Shown piece after piece: positions 53,435-62,007 of a stretch of DNA of 64,000 bases (its first letter is position 1; every line of letters begins with the position of its first letter). Source of the DNA: Agromyces mediolanus (GTDB lineage Bacteria; Actinomycetota; Actinomycetes; Actinomycetales; Microbacteriaceae); the NCBI RefSeq assembly GCF_023715325.1, contig NZ_JAMBNX010000006.1, positions 186,001 to 250,000 of the forward strand, written 5' to 3'. The notes beneath the pieces were generated by a model. That model was not told where the DNA came from. It did not search any database and saw nothing but the letters and a program-made list of their open reading frames with translations. Both the position numbers and the translations under genes were made by a program.

Positions 53435-54034
53435 ATGCCGCAGGCGCAGGGGAACGGACACGACGCTCGGCGTCGGCGCACGCATCAGGCGCTGCGCGAC
53501 AGCGCGTCGCAGCTGTTCGAGGCGAACGGGTACGAGGCCACGACCGTGGCGGAGATCGCCCGCCGCGCCCAGGTGTCCGAGCGCACCTTCTACGTGCACT
53601 TCCCGTCCAAGGAGGACCTGCTCTTCGCGCACGTCGAGGACTTCGCCGCGCTCGCCCGGCGGGTCGCCGGCGAGGCGGACTCCCCGCATCCCGCGGACCG
53701 CGTCCGCGCTGCCGTGCTCGCGTTGATCGAGGCTGCCACGACCGAGGAGGCGGTCGCCCGGCAGGCGGTGATCCGGGGCGCGCTCGGGTCGCGCGGCGAG
53801 ATCCCGCGTTCCCTCGCGGCGCAGCTGATGGACCTCGCGCGAGGGCTCGCGCTCCGCATCGCGGCGGACACGGGCGCGCCGGTCGCGAGCGTCGCGCCGA
53901 TGGTGGGGGCCGCGTTCGGCGCCGTCGAGGGCGCCGGCCTCGACGGCGCGCTCCGTGCGGAATCCGGAGGGACGCGACGCGAGGCGATGGTCCGGGCGCT
54001 GGATGCCGCGCTCCGCGGCTTTCGCGAGGGCTGA
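53435..54034 (+). CDS. TetR-family regulator
   Basis: The 199-residue protein has a TetR HTH (Q-A-L-R-D-S-A-S-Q-L-F-E-A-N-G-Y, T-V-A-E-I-A-R-R-A, E-R-T-F-Y-V-H-F-P-S-K-E-D). The C-terminal ligand domain is a TetR_C of the AcrR type. The palindrome in front of its gene also faces the SDR gene, so it probably represses both, and with the SDR gene possibly the ABC exporter. Confidence 0.92.
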   Translation: MPQAQGNGHDARRRRTHQALRDSASQLFEANGYEATTVAEIARRAQVSERTFYVHFPSKEDLLFAHVEDFAALARRVAGEADSPHPADRVRAAVLALIEAATTEEAVARQAVIRGALGSRGEIPRSLAAQLMDLARGLALRIAADTGAPVASVAPMVGAAFGAVEGAGLDGALRAESGGTRREAMVRALDAALRGFREG

Positions 54035-54037
54035 GGC

Positions 54038-54457
54038 CTAGTCGGTCTGCGTGAGTCTCGCGAGGGAGCGCAGGAACGGTTCGCGGTCCTCCTCCGGCAG
54101 TCGACCGAGCACGGAGTCGTAGAGGCCGTCGAGGATGCCGGCGGTGGACGCGACGACTCGTCGACCTTCGTCGGTGACGGCCACGACCCGCGCCCGGCGG
54201 TCCTCCGCCGGGACCTTCCGCTCGGCGAGCCCGGAGCGCTCGAGCGCGTCGAGCGTGTTCACCATCGTGGACTTGTCGAGGCGGGCGAGCTCGGACAGCT
54301 CCTTCTGCGTTTTCTCGCCGGATGCCGCGCAGAGGAGCACGCTCACGGTTCGCAGCGTGGTGTCGAGCTCGCCGAGTTCGTCGGCGGCCCGGTGCTCGAT
54401 CGACCGGGTCAGCAGCTGAAGTTGGACGACGAGGTCGCTCACCGTGCGTGCGATCAT
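54038..54457 (-). CDS. MarR-family regulator
   Basis: The 139-residue protein has a MarR winged helix: T-Q-K-E-L-S-E-L-A-R-L-D-K-S-T-M-V-N-T-L-D-A-L-E-R-S-G-L and the wing V-P-A-E-D-R-R-A-R-V-V-A-V-T. The ATG at 54457 gives the normal MarR length. It is divergent from the MFS exporter, the classic layout for a repressor of a drug efflux gene. Confidence 0.88.
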   Translation of the reverse strand: MIARTVSDLVVQLQLLTRSIEHRAADELGELDTTLRTVSVLLCAASGEKTQKELSELARLDKSTMVNTLDALERSGLAERKVPAEDRRARVVAVTDEGRRVVASTAGILDGLYDSVLGRLPEEDREPFLRSLARLTQTD

Positions 54458-54480
54458 GAGGCAAGCATAGCAGTGCATGA

Positions 54481-54507
54481 ATAGATCGTCTAAGAATAGA
54501 TTATCTG
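54481..54507. promoter_or_regulatory. Probable MarR operator
   Basis: AATAGAT occurs at 54481-54487 and 54496-54502; the latter is part of the short palindrome AGATTATCT (54499-54507). The AT-rich patch is in the divergent promoter between marR and the MFS gene. Confidence 0.5.
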
Positions 54508-54551
54508 TTACGGTCGTGCAGTCCCCTGGCACCGACCGAAGGAGCACCGCC

Positions 54552-55994
54552 ATGAAGGCCTCCCGTGCGCGCTGGATCGCGCTCGTCGTCCTCTGCATCG
54601 GCACGCTGATGACGATCCTCGACGAGACGATCGTCAACGTCGCGCTGCCGGTCATGCAGAAGGAGCTCGGCTTCTCGCAGGCCGGAGTGTCCTGGGTGAT
54701 CAACGCGTACCTCATCGCCTACGGCGGGCTGCTGGTCTTCGCCGGGCGCCTCGGAGACCTGCTCGGCCACCGCCGGGTCCTCCTCATCGGCGTGTCCGTC
54801 TTCACGGTCGCCTCGGTCGCGGCCGGCCTCTCGCCGAGTGCGATCATCCTGGTCGCCTCACGCTTCGGCCAGGGCGTCGGCGCGGCGCTGATCACCGCGG
54901 TCACCCTGGCGCTGATCGTGACCATGTTCACCGAGCCGAGGGAGCAGGCGAGGGCCATCGGCTTCTACAGCTTCACCTTCGCCGGCGGGGGCGCGCTCGG
55001 GCTGCTGCTCGGCGGCGTGCTGATGCAGCTGGCGAGCTGGCAATGGCTGTTCTTCATCAATCTGCCGATCGGTCTCGTCAGCCTCGTCGTCGGCTGGCGG
55101 CTGCTCCCGCGCGGGCGCGCACTCGGACTCGGTCGGGGGCTCGACGTCGTCGGGGCGGGACTGCTCGTGGCGGCGGTGTCGCTGCTCGTCTACGGCGTCA
55201 TCACGGCCGAGCATCTCGGTTGGGGCGGGACCACCATCTTCTCCCTCGGCGGCGCTGTGATCCTGCTGTTCGGCTTCGTGCTCCGGCAGCGGCGGGCGAA
55301 GGTGCCGCTGCTGCACCTCGGCGTGCTGCGTGATCGCGACGTCGCGGGAGCCAATGTCATCCAGTTCCTCGTCACCGGCGGTCTCTACGGCTCGTTCTTC
55401 ATCGCGACGCTGCTCCTGCAGCAGGTGCTCGGCTACACCCCGATGCAGATGGCGCTGTCGTTCGTGCCGCTGACGATCGTCACGGCGCTCGCGTCCATCG
55501 TCGTCGCGCCGTTCCTGACCGCGCGCTTCCGGGAGCGGATCACCCTCGTCGTCGGCCTGCTCGCGTTCCTCGCGGGTGCACTGCTCCTCGCGCGCGTGCC
55601 CCTCGGTGGCGGCTACCTCGCCGACGTGCTCGCGCCCCTGCTGCTGCTCGGCCTCGGCATCGGGATCGTGCTCCCGCCGATCATGAGCCTCGCGATGTCG
55701 AAGGCGGGCGAGGACGAGGTCGGCGCGGTCTCCGGGCTTGCCAATTCGACCGGCATGATCGGCGGGGCGTTCTGGACGGCCGTGGTCGCCTCGGTGATCG
55801 GCGCCGTCGCCGGCGCTCGCGGCGACGCCGGTGCCGAGGGGCGGGCGGCGCTCGCCCAAGGGCTCGCCGCCGGGTCGCTGGCGATCGCGGCGGTCCTCGT
55901 CGTGGCGCTCGTCGTCGCCCTCGCGGTGCTGCGCCGGCGGCGTGATCCGGAGGCCGGGAGGGCGTTGACCGCGAACATGCAGGCCGAACGCTAG
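54552..55994 (+). CDS. MFS drug exporter, DHA2 (EmrB/QacA) type
   Basis: The 480-residue protein has about 14 predicted spans. It has motif D1 (L-D-E-T-I-V-N-V-A-L-P) in the first span, motif A (G-R-L-G-D-L-L-G-H-R-R-V-L) between spans 2 and 3, and the motif C-like G-G-G-A-L-G-L-L-L-G-G. These are marks of DHA2 proton-driven efflux pumps. ATG at 54552 has AAGGAG upstream. Control by the divergent MarR protein is likely; the substrate is unknown. Confidence 0.93.
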   Translation: MKASRARWIALVVLCIGTLMTILDETIVNVALPVMQKELGFSQAGVSWVINAYLIAYGGLLVFAGRLGDLLGHRRVLLIGVSVFTVASVAAGLSPSAIILVASRFGQGVGAALITAVTLALIVTMFTEPREQARAIGFYSFTFAGGGALGLLLGGVLMQLASWQWLFFINLPIGLVSLVVGWRLLPRGRALGLGRGLDVVGAGLLVAAVSLLVYGVITAEHLGWGGTTIFSLGGAVILLFGFVLRQRRAKVPLLHLGVLRDRDVAGANVIQFLVTGGLYGSFFIATLLLQQVLGYTPMQMALSFVPLTIVTALASIVVAPFLTARFRERITLVVGLLAFLAGALLLARVPLGGGYLADVLAPLLLLGLGIGIVLPPIMSLAMSKAGEDEVGAVSGLANSTGMIGGAFWTAVVASVIGAVAGARGDAGAEGRAALAQGLAAGSLAIAAVLVVALVVALAVLRRRRDPEAGRALTANMQAER

Positions 55995-56000
55995 TCGTGG

Positions 56001-56381
56001 TCAGCCCTGCGCCGGCTCCACGTCCTGCACGTCCGCTCCGACGCTGACCGGCTGGCCGGGGACGGCCGGGATCGGCTCGGGGTCGAGGTGCTCCGGCACG
56101 AGCTCGATGCCGCCCGTGCTGTTGGCCGACCGCATGAGGTCCTCCAGCCACTGGGCGTTCAGGTCGGGGCGCTCGGGCTCGGTGAAGACGAAGCGGATCG
56201 GGATGGCCGGGTGCAGCCAGAGCGTCTCCCGCCCTCGTGGCTCGTCGTCGGGGTGCCGCCACGAGAGGGTGAAGCTCTCGTTGCGGCGCAGCTTGGTGGT
56301 CAGGACGATCTTCAGATGCGCGAGCGCGCGGTCCTCGATCCCGATGGGGGTCTGCGAGTCCCCGTAGTACAGCGTTCCCAT
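56001..56381 (-). CDS. Small conserved actinobacterial protein (DUF7882-like)
   Basis: The 126-residue protein begins M-G-T-L-Y-Y-G-D-S and continues I-E-D-R-A-L-A-H-L-K-I-V-L-T-T-K-L-R-R-N-E-S-F and S-W. This pattern recurs in small Microbacteriaceae proteins that are often, wrongly in my view, labelled ATP-dependent DNA ligase. Function is unknown. It is convergent with the MFS gene. Confidence 0.75.
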   Translation of the reverse strand: MGTLYYGDSQTPIGIEDRALAHLKIVLTTKLRRNESFTLSWRHPDDEPRGRETLWLHPAIPIRFVFTEPERPDLNAQWLEDLMRSANSTGGIELVPEHLDPEPIPAVPGQPVSVGADVQDVEPAQG

Positions 56382-56750
56382 ATTGCTGACCGTAGCCGTT
56401 TTTCTCCGACTGGATCGGCGACTCCGGGGTCGTGTTCGCGTTCCGTCAGGCTCGGTGCGCATCTCGGCCACCAGACGGGGCGCTGGACCTCCCAGCCGCA
56501 TCGCGTACACTAGTGGGCAGTGATACACCGTGCAGCCCACCGGTCGTCACGACCGAGTGCCCGTCATCTTCGAGCACCGTCGCGTTCTACGCGTCCCGAA
56601 TCCGCTTCCGCGCTTGGAGCGCATCCTCAGCTTCCCGCAGCCGCTGACGTCGTCGTCAGAAACGGCAGCCGTACCGAAACGATCATCCTCATCGCTCTTC
56701 TCTTCACCAGTTCGTCCCCTCGCCTGTCGTGGCGGCAAGCCGACCACGAC
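56382..56750. other. Intergenic region before the cold-shock gene
   Basis: No convincing gene. Cold-shock genes often have long leaders, and part of this could be the 5' untranslated region. Divergent promoters for the DUF7882-like and cold-shock units should lie here. Confidence 0.4.
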
Positions 56751-57014
56751 GTGCACAGCGCCACGCGCGACGGCGAGTACGCCGGGCACGTCGTGGCCGA
56801 CGGCGACGGCTACCGCGCCTACGACGCGACCGGACGGGCGATCGCCCGCGCCGAGACGCTCCACGAGGCGTGCACCGCCCTCGAATCGACAGCGCCGTCC
56901 GCTCTCGCTCCCGCCGCCGAGCACCTCGTGCGGCGCACCAAAGCCCCGCGGCGGCGCCGTCGCCGCGGATTCACGGATCACACCCGTGGTCCCAGACAAC
57001 GAAGGAATGACGTC
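56751..57014 (+). other. Open in-frame extension upstream of the cold-shock protein
   Basis: From a GTG at 56751 the frame of the cold-shock gene is open. It encodes a protein-like segment ([20 protein letters not shown], then [10 protein letters not shown]) and then a basic linker before the cold-shock Met. Short proteins with this pattern exist alone in related genera, as far as I recall. Either a small separate product, an N-terminally extended cold-shock protein, or chance openness in GC-rich DNA. Confidence 0.3.
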
Positions 57015-57218
57015 ATGGCCACCGGCATCGTCAAATGGTTCAACACTGAAAAGGGCTTCGGCTTCATCGCTCCCGACGACGGCTCCGCCGACGTGTTCGC
57101 GCACTTCAGCGCGATCACCGGCAACGGCTACCGCGAGCTCGCCGAGAACCAGCGCGTCGAGTTCGACGTGGAGCAGGGTCAGAAGGGCCTCCAGGCCACC
57201 AACATCCGCGGCCTGTGA
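57015..57218 (+). CDS. Cold-shock protein (CspA family)
   Basis: The 67-residue OB-fold protein has RNP1-like K-G-F-G-F-I and RNP2-like V-F-A-H-F motifs, with the family opening T-G-I-V-K-W-F-N. It binds single-stranded RNA and DNA as an RNA chaperone. GAAGGAATG lies 5-8 bases before the ATG. The length is canonical, so the upstream extension is not needed. Confidence 0.96.
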   Translation: MATGIVKWFNTEKGFGFIAPDDGSADVFAHFSAITGNGYRELAENQRVEFDVEQGQKGLQATNIRGL

Positions 57219-57224
57219 GCTCCC

Positions 57225-57255
57225 CGGCCGGCCCCGCCCGAGGCGGGGCCGGCCG
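57225..57255 (+). terminator. Cold-shock gene terminator
   Basis: CGGCCGGCCCCGCC (57225-57238) and its perfect reverse complement (57242-57255) form a 14-bp stem with a 3-base loop directly after the stop. Confidence 0.8.
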
Positions 57256-57388
57256 TGCGCTCACAGCAGGATCACGGGAGGTATGCAGGCAGCGGCATGG
57301 TTCACCGCCTAACGTGGGAATAGCGATGGGCACCCGCCTTTGGCTTCACGGCCGAAGACTCCCGGCCCAGCACAGACAGGCAGCCCCC

Positions 57389-58492
57389 ATGCCGACCGTA
57401 CCCATCGCCCAGGAGGCCGTGCTCGGCCCCGTCCGACAGACCTACGCCAGGGCCGGCGACTTCCCGCCGATCACCCGGGCCTACAGCCAGCTCTCCCAGA
57501 TCGTCCGCGAGACCGGGCTCCTCCGCCGGACCCCGTGGTTCTACGCCCTCGTCGGCGCCGGCATCGTGCTCGCCTTCGGCGGGGCGGTCGCCGGATTCAT
57601 CCTCCTCGGCGACAGCTGGTACCAGCTCCTGATCGCCGGGGCGCTCGGGCTGCTGTTCACCCAGGTCGCCTTCCTCGCCCATGAGGCCGCGCACCGTCAG
57701 ATCCTCGCCTCGGGGCCGGCGAACGACCGGCTCGCGAGAGTGCTCGCCGGCCTCGTCGGCATGAGCTACGGCTGGTGGGACAGCAAGCACAGCCGTCACC
57801 ACGCCAACCCGAACCGCGTCGGGAAAGATCCCGACATCGAGGTCGACACGATCTCCTTCCTCGACGAGGATGCCGCGAACGCCCGCGGCCTGCGTCGGCT
57901 CCTCACCCGCAAGCAGGGCTGGTGGTTCTTCCCGCTGCTGACGCTCGAGGGGCTGAACCTCCACTTCCAGAGCCTCCGGTATCTCTTCGCCCGCGGCCCG
58001 GTCCCCGGCCGCTGGACCGAGCTCGGCATCATCGCGGCGCGCTTCGCCGTGCTCTTCGTGCCCGTGTTCCTCGTGCTCCCGCTGGGGATGGCGTTCGCCT
58101 TCGTCGGCGTGCAGCTCGCCGTCTTCGGCGTGTACATGGGGGCGTCGTTCGCGCCGAACCACAAGGGCATGCCGGTGATCGCGCCCGACGCCAAGCTCGA
58201 CTTCTTCCAGAAGCAGGTGCGCACCTCGCGCAACATCAGCGGCGGCTGGTGGGCGACCTGGCTCTTCGGCGGCCTCAACTACCAGGTCGAGCACCACCTG
58301 TTCCCGAGCATGTCCCGCCTGCACCTCGCCCGCACCCGCGAGATCGTGCGCGAGTACTGCCAGACGCACGACGTGCCCTACACCGAGACCTCGCTCTGGC
58401 GCTCCTACGCGATCGTGATCGCGTACCTGAACCGCGTCGGGCTCGCCGCCCGCGATCCCTTCGACTGCCCGGTGGCCGCCCGGTACCGCTGA
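57389..58492 (+). CDS. Membrane fatty acid desaturase
   Basis: The 367-residue di-iron membrane enzyme introduces double bonds into acyl lipids. It has His boxes H98-E-A-A-H, H134-S-R-H-H and Q-V-E-H-H-L-F-P, and hydrophobic segments between. The third box with Q fits front-end or acyl-CoA/lipid desaturases of the delta-5/6 type; the position of the double bond is not predictable. Located after a cold-shock gene; a joint role in cold adaptation is inference. Confidence 0.92.
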   Translation: MPTVPIAQEAVLGPVRQTYARAGDFPPITRAYSQLSQIVRETGLLRRTPWFYALVGAGIVLAFGGAVAGFILLGDSWYQLLIAGALGLLFTQVAFLAHEAAHRQILASGPANDRLARVLAGLVGMSYGWWDSKHSRHHANPNRVGKDPDIEVDTISFLDEDAANARGLRRLLTRKQGWWFFPLLTLEGLNLHFQSLRYLFARGPVPGRWTELGIIAARFAVLFVPVFLVLPLGMAFAFVGVQLAVFGVYMGASFAPNHKGMPVIAPDAKLDFFQKQVRTSRNISGGWWATWLFGGLNYQVEHHLFPSMSRLHLARTREIVREYCQTHDVPYTETSLWRSYAIVIAYLNRVGLAARDPFDCPVAARYR

Positions 58493-58584
58493 CCGGTGCC
58501 GCGCGTCCTCGTCTCTGGGGGAGTTCCCGGCTGGATGGCCGACACTGGTACGGCAGGTGATCGGGCCGACGGGGGGAGGCGACG

Positions 58585-58776
58585 ATGGGCATCCGACGGC
58601 GGCGGGCCGCTGCACCCCCGACGAACCCCGAGGACGACCCGTATCTCGCCTACCTGATCTGGAAGGGCGAGCAGCCCGCGGCCGAGTCGGAGCCCGAGAC
58701 GCCGCCCAAGCGCGGCTGGTGGCAGCGCATGCTCGGGCGGCGCGATGCCGACGGCGGGTCTCGGCACGAGTCGTGA
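58585..58776 (+). CDS. Small charged unknown protein
   Basis: The 63-residue protein has a basic N-terminus and an acidic/proline middle with D-P-Y-L-A-Y-L-I-W-K-G. A basic C-terminus follows (K-R-G-W-W-Q-R-M-L-G-R). GGGGAGGCGACG precedes the ATG. No family or function is recognised. Confidence 0.5.
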   Translation: MGIRRRRAAAPPTNPEDDPYLAYLIWKGEQPAAESEPETPPKRGWWQRMLGRRDADGGSRHES

Positions 58777-58819
58777 GGTGCCGTCCGCCGCGGCTCAGTG
58801 CGTGGTCGTCTCTTCGCGC

Positions 58820-59275
58820 TCAGCCCGCGACGTCGATCACCCAGGTGACGCCGAAGCGATCGGCGAGCATGCCGAAGCCGGGCGACCATGCCGAAGCGGC
58901 GAGCGGCTCGACGACCGTCGCCCCCTCGGCGAGCCCGTCCCAGGCGTGCTGCGCCTCGGCGAGCGAGTCGGCGCGGAGCGACAGGAAGAAGGGCCGGTCG
59001 GTGACGGTCGCACCGTGTTCGCGCCGGGTGGCGGTGGGCGAGGCATCCGCCGGTCCGGCATCGCCCGGCACGTCGTAGGCCATCACGCGGAAGCCGTCGG
59101 GGCTCGTCACGTTGCCGAAGACGATCCGCTCGGCGTCCGGGCTGCCTGCGGGCATGCCGAGCTCGCCGTAGCTCGTGAGCGCGAGCTCGCCGCCGAAGAC
59201 GCGCTGGTAGTGCTCGAGGGCCGCGCGGGCGCGCCCGTCGCGGAAGTTCAGGTGGGTGGTGGTGTGCAGGCTCAT
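58820..59275 (-). CDS. VOC/PhnB-like glyoxalase-fold protein
   Basis: The 151-residue protein opens H-L-N-F-R-D-G-R-A-R-A-A-L-E-H-Y. It contains L-A-D-R-F-G-V-T-W near the end, typical of PhnB-like VOC proteins (3-demethylubiquinone-9 3-methyltransferase-like domain). The metal ligands of classical glyoxalases are not all present. It is divergent from a WYL regulator that may control it. Confidence 0.85.
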   Translation of the reverse strand: MSLHTTTHLNFRDGRARAALEHYQRVFGGELALTSYGELGMPAGSPDAERIVFGNVTSPDGFRVMAYDVPGDAGPADASPTATRREHGATVTDRPFFLSLRADSLAEAQHAWDGLAEGATVVEPLAASAWSPGFGMLADRFGVTWVIDVAG

Positions 59276-59377
59276 CGCCGTTCCTCTCGATCGCGGGCGG
59301 CTCGGTTCGACCGCCTGCGGCCAGCGTTCCAGCAGTCGAGGACACCGAATGTCCGCGACCTGGCCCAGACTGAAGGC

Positions 59378-60400
59378 ATGACGGATGGCTCGGCACGCAT
59401 GCTCTCGTTGCTCTCCCTGTTGCAGGCGAGACGTGAGTGGCCGGCCGCCGAGCTCGCCGGCCGGCTCGACGTCAGCACGCGCACGATCCGCCGGGACGTC
59501 GAGCGACTGCGGGAGCTCGGGTACCGGGTGTCGGCGACGATGGGCCCCGACGGCGGCTACCGGCTCGCCGCGGGGGAGGAGCTGCCGCCGCTCCGCTTCG
59601 ACGACGAGCAGGCGGTCGCCCTCGCGATCGCGCTGAGCTCCGTGACGGGCGGCGGTGCGGCCATCGAGGAGGCGGCCGAGCGGGCGCTCGGCACGGTGCG
59701 GCAGGTGCTGCCCTCGCGGCTCCGGCACCGCGTCGACGGGCTCCGCTTCGCGCACGAGCCGAGCGCGGTGCGCACCGACCCCGAGGTGATCCTGGCGGTC
59801 AGCGAGGCGGTGCGCGAGCGTCGGGTGCTGCGCTTCGGGTACCGGCGCGGCGACGGTGCCGAGGCCGACGGCGACCCACGCCGCGTCGAGGCGCACGAGC
59901 TCGTCGCCCGCGACGGGCGGTGGTACCTCGTCGCCTTCGACCTGGAGCGCGAGGACTGGCGGCTGTTCCGGCTCGATCGGATGGCGCCGCGCGCGCCGCA
60001 CGGGGCGCGGTTCGCGCCACGCCGGATCCCGCACGGCGACGCCCTGGCGTTCCTGACGGCGCGCTTCCGCGGGGCGGTGGAGCAGGGCGACGTGGGCGCA
60101 GGCAGCGCGGCCGGTCCCGCCTGGCCCTGCGTCGGCGAGGCGGTGGTCCGCGCCGAGGCATCCGAGCTCGCGCCATGGCTGGAACCCGGCGAACTGATCG
60201 AGGCAGCCGACGGCCGCTGCCGCGTGGCGCTCGGCTCGTGGTCGTGGGCGGGCGTCGTGGCGCGACTGCTGCAGTTCGAGCGGCCGTTCGAGCTGCTCGG
60301 GCCGCCCGAGCTCGTGACCGCGGCCGAGGCCGCCGCCGCGCAGCTCAGTTCGGCCGGTAGAGCGTCGCCTGGAACTCGTATGCGTCGTGCCGGTACGTGA
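59378..60400 (+). CDS. WYL-domain DeoR-type transcriptional regulator
   Basis: The 340-residue protein has an HTH_11 at the N-terminus (L-A-G-R-L-D-V-S-T-R-T-I-R-R-D-V-E-R-L), a middle linker, a WYL domain (R-V-L-R-F-G-Y-R-R-G then G-R-W-Y-L-V-A-F-D), and a WCX-like C-terminal domain. WYL proteins sense nucleic acids or small ligands. It is divergent from the VOC gene, and its 3' end overlaps the convergent GntR gene by 56 bases. Confidence 0.9.
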   Translation: MTDGSARMLSLLSLLQARREWPAAELAGRLDVSTRTIRRDVERLRELGYRVSATMGPDGGYRLAAGEELPPLRFDDEQAVALAIALSSVTGGGAAIEEAAERALGTVRQVLPSRLRHRVDGLRFAHEPSAVRTDPEVILAVSEAVRERRVLRFGYRRGDGAEADGDPRRVEAHELVARDGRWYLVAFDLEREDWRLFRLDRMAPRAPHGARFAPRRIPHGDALAFLTARFRGAVEQGDVGAGSAAGPAWPCVGEAVVRAEASELAPWLEPGELIEAADGRCRVALGSWSWAGVVARLLQFERPFELLGPPELVTAAEAAAAQLSSAGRASPGTRMRRAGT

Positions 60401-61094
60401 CCCGGCCGAGCAGCACCGGCGTGCCGGAGAGCTCCGAGGCCGTCTCCTCGCCGACGAGCACGGGGGCGCCCGCGGCGATGCCGAGCGCGGCGGCGATCGC
60501 CTCGTCGGCGGCCTCGGCGCGCACCGTGTAGTCGCTGCGCACCACGCGGAGGCCGCACACGGACTCGAGCGTCCCGTAGAGCGAGGCGTCCTCGAGCATC
60601 TCGGGCTCCAGCCCGACCGCCCGCTGCGCCGGGATGATCGACACGTCGTAGCAGATCGGCACGTCGTCGAGCGTGCGCACCCGGTGCACCTCGAGCACGG
60701 GGGAGGCGGGGGCGAGCGCGAGGCTGCCCGCTTCGCCGAGGCTCGCCGGGCGCACCTCGCTGCGGTGCACCCGGGCGCCCGGCCGCAGCCCGCGGGCGAG
60801 CGCCATCTCGGTGAACGACTGCAGGGCGACCCGCTCCGCCATGTGCGGGGCGGTGACGAACCATCCGCGCCACGGCGAGCTCTCCAGCAGGCCGTCGCGC
60901 TCGAGCGAGGCGAGGGCCTCGCGCAGCACGACCCGGCTGACCGAGACCCGATCAGCGAGCTCGCGCTCGCCGGGCAGCTTCTGCCCGGGCTCGAAGACGC
61001 CGGCCTCGATGAGCTCGCGGATCGCGTCTCGCGCGCGGGCGGCGGTGCGCCCGAGCTGCCGCGGCGCCGCGGTCGCGGTCGCGTGTTCGGTCAT
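60345..61094 (-). CDS. GntR-family regulator with UTRA domain
   Basis: The 249-residue protein has a GntR winged helix (I-R-E-L-I-E-A-G-V-F-E-P-G-Q-K-L-P-G-E-R-E) and a UTRA effector domain (V-L-E-V-H-R-V-R-T-L-D-D-V-P-I-C-Y-D-V-S). It lies downstream of the sugar ABC operon on the same strand, so it likely controls uptake in response to a sugar or amino sugar derivative. Confidence 0.92.
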   Translation of the reverse strand: MTEHATATAAPRQLGRTAARARDAIRELIEAGVFEPGQKLPGERELADRVSVSRVVLREALASLERDGLLESSPWRGWFVTAPHMAERVALQSFTEMALARGLRPGARVHRSEVRPASLGEAGSLALAPASPVLEVHRVRTLDDVPICYDVSIIPAQRAVGLEPEMLEDASLYGTLESVCGLRVVRSDYTVRAEAADEAIAAALGIAAGAPVLVGEETASELSGTPVLLGRVTYRHDAYEFQATLYRPN

Positions 61095-61176
61095 CGTGGC
61101 CGCCTCTCCGCCCCGATTCTCCTGAGCGGGCGGCCGCCGGTCAAGCCGGGCCGCGGCCCGCCGCCGAGCGCCCGGT

Positions 61177-62007
61177 TCACTCCTTCACCGCCCCGGCGAC
61201 GACGCCGGTGATGAAGCGGCGCTGGAAGATCGCGTAGACGACGAGGATCGGCAGGGCGACGATGACCGCGGCGGCCGCCGTCACCGAGGGGTCGAAGTTG
61301 CGCGTGCTGCCCGCGAAGAACGAGAGCGCGAGCGGAGCGGTCTGCACGTCGGGGTTCTGCGGCACGAGGACGAGCGCCATCAGGAACTCGTTCCACGTGT
61401 AGAGGAAGAGGAGCGTGCCGAGCGTCGCGATCGCGGGCGCCGACACGGGTACGTAGATGCGCCAGAGCGTCGCCCACCGGCCGGCGCCGTCGATCGAGGC
61501 CGCCTCGCCGAGCGAGCGCGGCACGTTCGCGTAGGCGGTGCGCATCCACAGCACGCCGAGCGAGACCGAGGTCGCGATCTGCGGCAGGATGAGCGCCCAG
61601 TACGTGTTCAGCAGGCCCATGCCCTCGAGCAGGTAGTAGAGCGGCACGATGATGCCCTCGTAGGGCATCACGAGGCCGACGAGCAGGATGCCGAGCAGCA
61701 CGAAGCGCCCCGGGAACCGCATCGTCGAGAAGGCGTAGCCGGCGAGCACCGAGACGAGGCTCGCGCCGAGCACGACCGCCACGGCGACGATGAGCGACGA
61801 CCAGAGCGCCTGGCCGAAGCCGCCGCGGGTCCACGCGGTGGCGAAGTTCTCCAGGGTGAGGCTGGACGGCAGGCCGCCGCCGCCCGTGCGCTCGCCGGGA
61901 GGCGTGAGCGCGAGCAGGACGATCGACAGGAACGGAAGGAGCGCGAGCAGCGCTCCGACGACGAGCAGCAGATGCCCCAGGAGCTGTTCGGAGCGGCGGG
62001 TCCTCAT
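61177..62007 (-). CDS. Sugar ABC transporter permease (MalG type)
   Basis: The 276-residue permease has six predicted spans and the EAA loop E-A-A-S-I-D-G-A-G-R-W-A-T-L-W-R-I, typical of CUT1 inner-membrane components. The start overlaps the upstream permease stop as ATGA. The ATPase is not in this cluster; a shared MsiK-like ATPase is likely, as for many actinobacterial CUT1 systems. Confidence 0.92.
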   Translation of the reverse strand: MRTRRSEQLLGHLLLVVGALLALLPFLSIVLLALTPPGERTGGGGLPSSLTLENFATAWTRGGFGQALWSSLIVAVAVVLGASLVSVLAGYAFSTMRFPGRFVLLGILLVGLVMPYEGIIVPLYYLLEGMGLLNTYWALILPQIATSVSLGVLWMRTAYANVPRSLGEAASIDGAGRWATLWRIYVPVSAPAIATLGTLLFLYTWNEFLMALVLVPQNPDVQTAPLALSFFAGSTRNFDPSVTAAAAVIVALPILVVYAIFQRRFITGVVAGAVKE

